A DNA stretch of 27,859 nucleotides from CBFHWY01 sp965659675 (GTDB taxonomy: Bacteria; Bacteroidota; Bacteroidia; Flavobacteriales_G; Salibacteraceae): assembly GCA_965659675.1 (NCBI GenBank), contig CBFHWY010000031.1, positions 1 through 27,859 of the forward strand, read 5' to 3'. Both the position numbers and the translations under genes were made by a program. Shown here piece by piece: positions 22,217-27,859 of the stretch (position 1 is its first letter; each line of letters starts with the position of its first letter). The notes beneath the pieces are model-generated. The model had not been told where the DNA came from, did not search any database, and saw nothing but the letters and a program-made list of their open reading frames with translations.

Positions 22217-25200
22217 CAGGATTCAATTGCGGCCTCCTGAGCTTCCTTCAGCTTTTTCTTTCCAAAGTCAAGGAGCACTGGAGTTGCTACACAAAGTGAT
22301 GAATAAGTACCTACGATCACACCGATCATCAATGCAAATACAAATCCTCTAATCACCTCACCTCCGAAGATGAAGATCATGAGCAGTACAAAGAATGTAC
22401 TCACCGAAGTATTGATCGTTCGACTCAAAGTACTATTCAAGGCGTCATTTACAACCTGATCGTATTTCCTGTGTCGGAACACACCTAAATATTCACGAAT
22501 CCTATCAAACACAACAACAGTATCGTTGATCGAATAACCTACCACTGTAAGTATGGCTGCTATAAAGGCCTGGTCGATCTCCAAAGAGAACGGTAGGAAT
22601 CCATAGGCAATAGAGAATACTGATAATACCACGAGTACATCATGGAACATTGCGATCAATGCACCAACACCAAACTGCCAGGTTCGGAATCGAAGTAAGA
22701 TGTATAAGAAAATGATGATCAATGAGAACAAAACTGCCCATACCGCCGACTGTTTGATATCATCAGCTATGGTTGGCTCAACTTTTTGTGAACTCATCAA
22801 CTCAAACTCAAGTCCTGCGCTTTGCATCCCTTCACCGAGCTTTGACTGAACTTGTTGTTCTACTTCTGGTCCTTTTTCGTTGATCAGATATTTCGTAGTG
22901 ATCTTAACTTGATTTGAGGTACCAAATACCTTTACTTCTGGTCTTTGTTTCAAGCCGTCTTCTGAAGTGAAAACACTCTCCAAGGAAGAACCAATTTGTT
23001 CTACATCTGCTTCTTGATCGAGTCTCACAATGTAAGACCTTCCTCCTGTGAAGTCAACCCCATAGTTCAAGCCTCTTGTAGCGAAAGAAGCAACTCCCAG
23101 GATAATGATCAGTCCTGAGATCATGTAGTACAATCTTCTTCTTGGAATAAATGCAATAGAAAGATTCTTAAATGCCCCTTCAGTAAGTTTTGTAGAAAAT
23201 GAGATCTTCTGTTTTCTACTCATCTGCCATTCGAAGATCAGTCGAGTAATAAAGATCGCTGAGAAAAGAGACGTAAGAATACCTATGATCAATGTTGTTG
23301 CGAAACCTTTGATCGGTCCTGTTCCAAAGACACCAAGGATAATACCCGTTAGAAGTGTGGTAATATTGGCATCAAGAATCGAACTTCTTGCATTTTTATA
23401 TCCGTCGGAAATTGCCAATTTAAGACCTTTTCCAGCCGTTAACTCCTCCCGGATCCTCTCATAGATCAGTACGTTCGCATCCACAGACATACCAATAGTA
23501 AGAACGATACCGGCAATACCCGGTAAGGTCAATGTTGCCCCAAGAGCGGTTAAGACCCCAAATACGAAGAACACGTTTGCAAAAAGTGCAATATCTGCAA
23601 CTATACCTGCTCGGCTGTAGTAGAAGACCATATATAAAAGAATGATCATCAAAGCAACCATGAATGAGCGCAGTCCGCTGTCGATAGCCTCCTGACCAAG
23701 AGAAGGACCTACAACGGCCTCTTCAATGATATTAGCAGGCGCAGGTAGTTTACCCGCTTTCAATACGTTCGCAAGGTCCGCAGCCGTCTCAGTAGAATAT
23801 CTTCCCGAGATCGAGGAGCGACCACCACGAATCTCCGACTGAACTGTAGGAGCAGAGTAGACATAATTATCAAGTACAATGGCAACACTCTTTCCAATAT
23901 TTTCAGCAGTAAGGTCTGCCCATTTTTTTGCTCCGCTGGAGTTCATGATAAGCACGACCTCTGGATTTCCAAGAGGGTCATTTTCCACTGTTGCATTGGT
24001 TACCACATCTCCTTCAAGAGGAGCCTCGCCAGTTCTGTTATTCGTTTTGATCGCATAAAGCGGGATAACATCAGATTCTGTATCTATGCTTTGAGCTCCC
24101 CATAAGAACTTCACTCTGTTTAGCTCTGGGTTTGCAGCTCTGATCTTTCTAAATTCTTTTGACTCTAAAAGCTTGTTCACCTCATCGATGTCCTTTGCAT
24201 TGGCATATCCCACTACTGGACCTTGAGAGGCATAATATTGTCCCGAGTTTGGATCCTGCTGAAGCGCAGGTCTCAGAAGGCTGAACAATGGATTCTCTCT
24301 CGCAAAATCAGCGAAGTTCTGCGATGCTGAAGTATCTTCAACTGCACTGTCTCCGACCAAATCAGCTAAACCGATTTCGTCAGTTGTATCTTTGTCAAAA
24401 ACACTTGCACTATCTGTCTCAGCAGACTCCTCATCCTCTGCAAAGAGCTCTGCTTCCGCATCGCTCACAGTCTCTACCTCGGCAGAATCAGAGGAACCAG
24501 CCGTGGTATCGCTTTCTACCTCACCGCGTAGTTCAGTGTTCAGTTGATCGATCAAGGTAAATACCTCGGCATTTTCATAGGTTTCCCAGAATTCCAGTTT
24601 GGCCGTTCCCTGTAATAGTTTTCGTACTCGCTGTGCATCTTTTACCCCTGGTAGCTCAACCACAATTCGATCCGAAGTTGTTAACCTCTGGATCTTAGGT
24701 TGAACAACCCCGAGGTTGTCGATACGTTTTCTAAGTACTTGCTCAGTTCTCTTAACAGCATCCTCTGCCTCAGCACGTATTATAGAAAGTATCTCCTCAT
24801 TGCTAGATTCCCTTGGGAATTTCTCCTTATTCTCTCTGTTGTGAAATACGGAAGCCAACTTGAAGTCTGGGTTAATATCGTTTACCGCCTGACCAAATAG
24901 TGTCACAAAATCATCTTGCGAGCTACTTTGTGCTGCTTTAGCATTCTCAATGGCTTTTTGGAAGGTTGGATTTGGACTATTTGATGATAGTGCAACAATG
25001 AGGTCTGGAACAGATACTTCCATCGTCACGTGCATTCCTCCCTGTAGATCCAATCCGAGGTTGATCTCCTTTCGCTTGGCTTGCTTGTAAGTGGTTCCAA
25101 TAAATGGTACAACCTCCTCATTTGCATTTGCTGCCAAATAATCTGACTCAAAAGCCTGATACATAGAATCACGAACATCAAGTCCGAGTCCATCCTGTTC

Positions 25201-25344
25201 AGCTGCAACTGAATCAACCTTTTGTTCAGCGAATTCTCTCGCTTCTTGCTCAATTCCCCCAGTAAAGAAGGAGAATGACATCTCATATAGGCATGCGAGG
25301 ACAAGTAGAATGGTGAAGAACCAAATTGCGCCTTTATTCTGCAT
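22216..25344 (-). CDS. secDF: Fused protein translocase subunit SecDF
   Basis: SecDF uses the proton gradient to complete export through SecYEG. The 1,042-residue single chain joins SecD (about 1-720) and SecF (about 730-1042). SecD begins with a membrane helix (about 8-27). It continues with the P1 domain, with LGLDLQGGMHVTMEV (96-110), and five further membrane helices from about residue 560. SecF carries the signature GVDFTGGRSYIVRL and ends with membrane helices and a short basic tail. An acidic Ser/Asp/Glu-rich segment (about 275-341) interrupts the periplasmic part of SecD. The fused form is regular in Bacteroidota. It is followed by tatA (TGATG overlap). Confidence 0.97.
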   Translation of the reverse strand: MQNKGAIWFFTILLVLACLYEMSFSFFTGGIEQEAREFAEQKVDSVAAEQDGLGLDVRDSMYQAFESDYLAANANEEVVPFIGTTYKQAKRKEINLGLDLQGGMHVTMEVSVPDLIVALSSNSPNPTFQKAIENAKAAQSSSQDDFVTLFGQAVNDINPDFKLASVFHNRENKEKFPRESSNEEILSIIRAEAEDAVKRTEQVLRKRIDNLGVVQPKIQRLTTSDRIVVELPGVKDAQRVRKLLQGTAKLEFWETYENAEVFTLIDQLNTELRGEVESDTTAGSSDSAEVETVSDAEAELFAEDEESAETDSASVFDKDTTDEIGLADLVGDSAVEDTSASQNFADFARENPLFSLLRPALQQDPNSGQYYASQGPVVGYANAKDIDEVNKLLESKEFRKIRAANPELNRVKFLWGAQSIDTESDVIPLYAIKTNNRTGEAPLEGDVVTNATVENDPLGNPEVVLIMNSSGAKKWADLTAENIGKSVAIVLDNYVYSAPTVQSEIRGGRSSISGRYSTETAADLANVLKAGKLPAPANIIEEAVVGPSLGQEAIDSGLRSFMVALMIILLYMVFYYSRAGIVADIALFANVFFVFGVLTALGATLTLPGIAGIVLTIGMSVDANVLIYERIREELTAGKGLKLAISDGYKNARSSILDANITTLLTGIILGVFGTGPIKGFATTLIIGILTSLFSAIFITRLIFEWQMSRKQKISFSTKLTEGAFKNLSIAFIPRRRLYYMISGLIIILGVASFATRGLNYGVDFTGGRSYIVRLDQEADVEQIGSSLESVFTSEDGLKQRPEVKVFGTSNQVKITTKYLINEKGPEVEQQVQSKLGEGMQSAGLEFELMSSQKVEPTIADDIKQSAVWAVLFSLIIIFLYILLRFRTWQFGVGALIAMFHDVLVVLSVFSIAYGFLPFSLEIDQAFIAAILTVVGYSINDTVVVFDRIREYLGVFRHRKYDQVVNDALNSTLSRTINTSVSTFFVLLMIFIFGGEVIRGFVFALMIGVIVGTYSSLCVATPVLLDFGKKKLKEAQEAAIES

Positions 25345-25380
25345 ATGCGTTATCTTAAAACTGCTTGTTTATGAAGCCTG

Positions 25381-25388
25381 CAAATATA
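25381..25388 (-). promoter_or_regulatory. Probable -7 promoter box for secDF-tatA
   Basis: On the minus strand TATATTTG fits TAnnTTTG exactly, 36 nt before the secDF ATG. Upstream no full TTTG box is seen; a TTG lies only 15 nt away, within a small inverted repeat (ATTGC...GCAAT). The gap of about 170 nt to mdh holds nothing else but the mdh terminator. Confidence 0.45.
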
Positions 25389-25454
25389 TGAATTGCCTCA
25401 TAGCAATCGGCAGGACACAAGCTTAAAGCTAAATAATTGAAATACAAGGAGTAA

Positions 25455-25485
25455 TTTAAAAGAAACAAGGGATCCGAAGACCCCT
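25455..25485 (-). terminator. Rho-independent terminator of mdh
   Basis: On the minus strand AGGGGTC-TTCG-GATCCCT (25468-25485) is a 7-bp stem with one G:U pair and a stable TTCG tetraloop, followed by TGTTTCTTTTAAA. It lies about 28 nt after the mdh stop. Confidence 0.85.
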
Positions 25486-25513
25486 ATGCTACTTTTCAAA
25501 TCTTAATTTGGAC

Positions 25514-26446
25514 TTAAAATTCCATATTGTCGAGCACGTCCATTACCGAACGAACTGCTTTCGAAGATTCTTCTAGCAGTGCTTTTTCATCTGCATTAAG
25601 ATCGAGCTCAATGATGCGCTCAATCCCATTCTTTCCGAGGATAACTGGCACTCCTAAATAAATGTTGTCCATTCCATATTCACCGTTCAGGTGAGCACAA
25701 ACTGGGAAAACGCGCTTTTGATCACGCACAATCGCTTCCACCATTTGAGCTGCAGCTGCTCCTGGTGCATACCATGCAGAGGTACCTAGCAATTTAACGA
25801 TCTCGCCACCCCCAACTTTTGTTCTGTCTACGATCGCATTCAACTTATCCTCATTGATCAATTCAGTTACTGGAATTCCACCAACTGTAGTGTATCGTGG
25901 AAGGGGAACCATGGTGTCTCCATGTCCACCCATCAACACAGCCTGAATATCTTTTGGTGATACGTTCAATTCCATTGCCAGGAAAGAGCGATATCTGGCT
26001 GTATCCAGTATACCAGCCATACCGAAGACCTTTGATGAAGGTTTATTAGCATTCAGGTAAGCACAATAGGTCATTACATCCAAAGGATTTGAAACGATCA
26101 CCAATATTGCGTCAGGAGAGTGCTTGATCACATTCTCGGTAACAGATTTCACGATCTTAGCGTTTGTAGCAATAAGATCATCACGACTCATTCCAGGTTT
26201 TCTTGGCAGACCTGACGTGATCACAACAACTTCAGACCCGGCGGTCTTCGCGTAGTCGTTGGTAGAACCTACCGTTCTGGTATCATACATATTGATCGGA
26301 GAAGTTTCCCAGATATCTAGGGCTTTACCTTCTGCAACGCCTTCTTTGATATCGAGAAGGACTACTTCATTTGCTACTTCATTATGGGCAAGAACATTCG
26401 CACAGGTTGCTCCAACATTTCCTGCACCTACTACAGTGACTTTCAT
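25514..26446 (-). CDS. mdh: Malate dehydrogenase (NAD-dependent)
   Basis: This is a TCA-cycle enzyme interconverting malate and oxaloacetate. The 310-residue product belongs to the lactate/malate dehydrogenase family of the bacterial LDH-like group. It has the NAD-binding GAGNVG (7-12) and D32, suggesting preference for NAD. The substrate-specificity loop GLPRKPGMSRDDL has R82 and R88, the arginines expected in malate dehydrogenase. The catalytic pair is D148 and H175 (GGHGDTMVPLPRY). It has its own promoter and terminator and is divergent from the sigma factor gene. The start matches the family. Confidence 0.97.
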   Translation of the reverse strand: MKVTVVGAGNVGATCANVLAHNEVANEVVLLDIKEGVAEGKALDIWETSPINMYDTRTVGSTNDYAKTAGSEVVVITSGLPRKPGMSRDDLIATNAKIVKSVTENVIKHSPDAILVIVSNPLDVMTYCAYLNANKPSSKVFGMAGILDTARYRSFLAMELNVSPKDIQAVLMGGHGDTMVPLPRYTTVGGIPVTELINEDKLNAIVDRTKVGGGEIVKLLGTSAWYAPGAAAAQMVEAIVRDQKRVFPVCAHLNGEYGMDNIYLGVPVILGKNGIERIIELDLNADEKALLEESSKAVRSVMDVLDNMEF

Positions 26447-26485
26447 TGATTTATTTGATTAAAATTGAACATGCTTTCGGGCTGA

Positions 26486-26518
26486 CAAATGTATCATTCT
26501 AAGCCGTATGATGCGAAA
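26486..26518 (-). promoter_or_regulatory. Promoter of mdh
   Basis: On the minus strand TTTC (26515-26518) is followed after 21 nt by TACATTTG (26486-26493). The downstream box is a perfect TAnnTTTG; the upstream box differs from TTTG by one base. The expected start leaves a leader of about 36 nt before mdh. Confidence 0.6.
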
Positions 26519-26555
26519 GGATATACTTTGTATCTTTCAGCTTGTTTTTCAGCAC

Positions 26556-26585
26556 TTTGACAAATTTTGAGTAAAAATAGCATTG
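26556..26585 (+). promoter_or_regulatory. Possible promoter of the sigma factor gene
   Basis: TTTG (26556-26559) is followed after 18 nt by TAGCATTG (26578-26585), one base away from TAnnTTTG. The expected start is about 26589, 40 nt before the sigma factor ATG. If correct, this excludes the in-frame TTG at 26583 as start. An autoregulatory ECF promoter cannot be recognised without other examples. Confidence 0.35.
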
Positions 26586-26604
26586 ACGGAGGCAACCTAT
26601 TGGC

Positions 26605-26631
26605 ATGCTCCGCGTCTATATTCTGTATTGA
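26605..26631 (+). other. Short open frame (8 codons) overlapping the sigma factor start
   Basis: ATG at 26605 opens an 8-codon frame (MLRVYILY) whose TGA overlaps the ATG of the sigma factor (TGATG). A GGAGG lies 12 nt upstream. It may be a leader peptide that couples translation, or chance. Confidence 0.2.
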
Positions 26632-27206
26632 TGGCATTAAATGACTCCATAACGCTACTACAACTAGTGGATGGCTGTAAAAAAGAAAAAGAAGAATATC
26701 AAAAACTTCTTTTCGAGAGATTTTACGGTTTGTTTATGTCTATATGCCTGAGATACACACATAGTGAACACGAAGCAAAGGATCTGATCCATGAGGGATT
26801 CATCAAGATCTACAGTAAGATCAAGGAATACAATGGTGAAGGTTCTTTTGAAGGTTGGATGAAGCGGATCATCGTTAATAATGCCATCGATCATTGCCGC
26901 AAAAAGACCTCATCGAAAGAAATGCATGTTCATGATCCAGCTCAGTTTGAGAACAGAGCAGAGGAAGAGGAAGATGCAAGCTATGTGAATGAAATAGATC
27001 AAAAAGAGATCCTGGAAGCAGTTCAGGGCCTTTCTGATTCGTACAGAGCTGTATTTAACCTGTATGTTATGGAAGAATACAGCCATAAAGAGATCGCCGA
27101 TAAGCTTGGTATAAGTGTTGGAGCTTCAAAATCCAATCTTGCAAAAGCGAAACGGAATCTCAGAAAAGCGTTACAAAGTCTAATTGAGAAGAGATATGTC
27201 TGTTAA
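26631..27206 (+). CDS. ECF-type RNA polymerase sigma factor
   Basis: The 191-residue product has the two sigma domains of extracytoplasmic function factors. Region 2 (about 30-95) contains CLRYTHSEHEAKDLIHEGFIKIYSKI and WMKRIIVNNAIDHCRKK. Region 4 (about 130-185) contains LSDSYRAVFNLYVMEEYSHKEIADKLGISVGASKSNLAKAKRNLRKAL, a helix-turn-helix for the -35 element. Region 3 is missing, as is usual. ATG at 26631 is chosen; an in-frame TTG at 26583 would lie upstream of or within the likely promoter. The gene overlaps the next one by 11 nt, the usual sigma/anti-sigma arrangement. The regulon is unknown. Confidence 0.93.
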   Translation: MALNDSITLLQLVDGCKKEKEEYQKLLFERFYGLFMSICLRYTHSEHEAKDLIHEGFIKIYSKIKEYNGEGSFEGWMKRIIVNNAIDHCRKKTSSKEMHVHDPAQFENRAEEEEDASYVNEIDQKEILEAVQGLSDSYRAVFNLYVMEEYSHKEIADKLGISVGASKSNLAKAKRNLRKALQSLIEKRYVC

Positions 27207-27859
27207 ACGATTTGATCAATTCGAACAAAACATTAAGGAAGCCCTCAACAACATTGAGCCGCAACCTGATCAATCTGTTTGGAAAGGAATTAAGGGGGAT
27301 CTTGCGAGCTCCTCTACGAATTCAGGATTCTCCTGGAAGGCGGCTGCCATTGGAAGCATCACAACACTAGCTGTTGCAGGTGGCGTATGGTTAGGGCTTA
27401 ATAGCCTCGAGAGCGACAATAAGCTGGCACAGGAAGAAACCAAGACCGCGCAAAAGGCTCCAGGAGAAGAGAAAGCTTCAGCACCCGCTGAGCACAAACA
27501 AGGTTCAGATCTAGGTGAGTCCACCGATGAAATATCCAATACAAGCTCAGAACCTTCAAAAGGTGAAGCTAAAGGCAATGATTCTTCAAATGAAAGCAAT
27601 TCATTCAGGGACAACGCTATCGCCCTGGCATGGATCGATTCAGATAAGGACGATGAGGAATTGACCACTAGTCAGGGATCAACTTCAGAAGGAGAAGGAG
27701 AAGGAGAAGGAGAAGTAGAAAAAGCAATGGCTGCTAAGGTTCAGGCTACCGAATTTGAAAAAATGGTTGAGGTATCTGAAACAGAAGTTTGTCAGGGCAA
27801 GGCCATCGAATGCAGAACGCTCAATGGGAAATCAGCCATTTGGGATATGGGTGATGGTA
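27196..27859 (+). CDS. Anti-sigma-like membrane protein with PKD domain (cut by window end)
   Basis: ATG at 27196 overlaps the sigma gene by 11 nt; 221 codons are visible and open at the end. The N-terminus (MSVKRFDQFEQNIKEAL, then PDQSVWKGI, about 1-33) resembles the short cytoplasmic segment of Bacteroidota anti-sigma-like proteins. One membrane helix follows (about 48-66). After it comes a long low-complexity linker rich in Glu, Ser, Lys and Gly, including a GEGEGEGEGE run (27688-27714). A Cys-containing segment and WDMGDG, the start of a PKD fold, come last. This is a plausible signal-receiving membrane partner of the sigma factor. The periplasmic part is incomplete, and no zinc-binding HxxxCxxC anti-sigma motif is present, so the anti-sigma role is inferred from position and layout. 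Confidence 0.7.
   Translation, partial: MSVKRFDQFEQNIKEALNNIEPQPDQSVWKGIKGDLASSSTNSGFSWKAAAIGSITTLAVAGGVWLGLNSLESDNKLAQEETKTAQKAPGEEKASAPAEHKQGSDLGESTDEISNTSSEPSKGEAKGNDSSNESNSFRDNAIALAWIDSDKDDEELTTSQGSTSEGEGEGEGEVEKAMAAKVQATEFEKMVEVSETEVCQGKAIECRTLNGKSAIWDMGDG
27688..27714 (+). repeat. Hexanucleotide tandem repeat (GAAGGA) in the PKD-protein gene
   Basis: Four copies of GAAGGA plus a final GAA encode an alternating Glu-Gly run in the linker after the membrane helix. The unit is a multiple of three, so copy changes would alter linker length without shifting the frame. Confidence 0.75.

Noticed and set aside
27270..27668. 132-codon minus-strand frame near the window end
   Set aside because: It is antisense to the anti-sigma/PKD gene, whose ATG overlap with the sigma gene and WDMGDG motif are convincing. 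The serine- and leucine-rich product reflects the Glu/Ser codons of the opposite strand.

Overview
This window looks like a chromosomal segment of a Bacteroidota bacterium, probably a free-living aerobic and possibly gliding lineage; I cannot fix the family. The support is phylum-typical genes (fused SecDF, type III glutamine synthetase, a DUF2851 protein, a long PurM, a PorE-like TPR/propeller/OmpA protein, a sigma factor overlapping a PKD-containing membrane protein), tRNA genes without encoded CCA, and several promoters of the Bacteroidota type (TTTG, about 20 nt, TAnnTTTG). No insertion sequence, phage, CRISPR array or rRNA gene is visible, and no gap exceeds 300 bases. All genes lie on the minus strand except the last two.

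Region 1 (1-6.1 kb, minus) is the transcription/translation block. In transcription order it runs tRNA-Thr(TGT), tRNA-Tyr(GTA), tRNA-Gly(TCC), tRNA-Thr(GGT), tuf, tRNA-Trp(CCA), secE, nusG, rplK, rplA, rplJ, rplL and rpoB (cut by the window start). One good promoter precedes the first tRNA. Strong hairpins sit between tuf and tRNA-Trp and between rplL and rpoB, where output per gene would be expected to step down.

Region 2 (6.1-7.7 kb, minus) is rpsU-xerC-hpf, ended by a terminator whose T-rich tail supplies the upstream box of the tRNA-tuf promoter. Region 3 (7.7-9.4 kb) is apt followed directly by an acyl-CoA dehydrogenase gene, with a promoter so close to apt that its mRNA would be nearly leaderless.

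Region 4 (9.4-17.5 kb, minus) is a run of closely packed genes, several overlapping: purM, prfA, pyrF, a DUF2851 protein, a PspC-domain protein, a two-helix potassium channel with an RCK module, an AgcS amino-acid:cation symporter and a membrane-anchored helix-hairpin-helix protein. It joins purine and pyrimidine synthesis, translation termination and envelope or ion functions. The terminator of the preceding gene lies only 15 nt before purM.

Region 5 (17.5-26.5 kb, minus) holds mdh, secDF-tatA (protein export), glnN (ammonium assimilation) and the PorE-like OmpA-domain protein. Region 6 (26.5 kb to the end, plus) is divergent from mdh: an ECF-type sigma factor gene overlaps a single-pass membrane protein with an anti-sigma-like N-terminus, a low-complexity linker and the start of a PKD domain, cut by the window end. 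This pair is the most likely source of less well described biology here; the rest is mainly conserved housekeeping.
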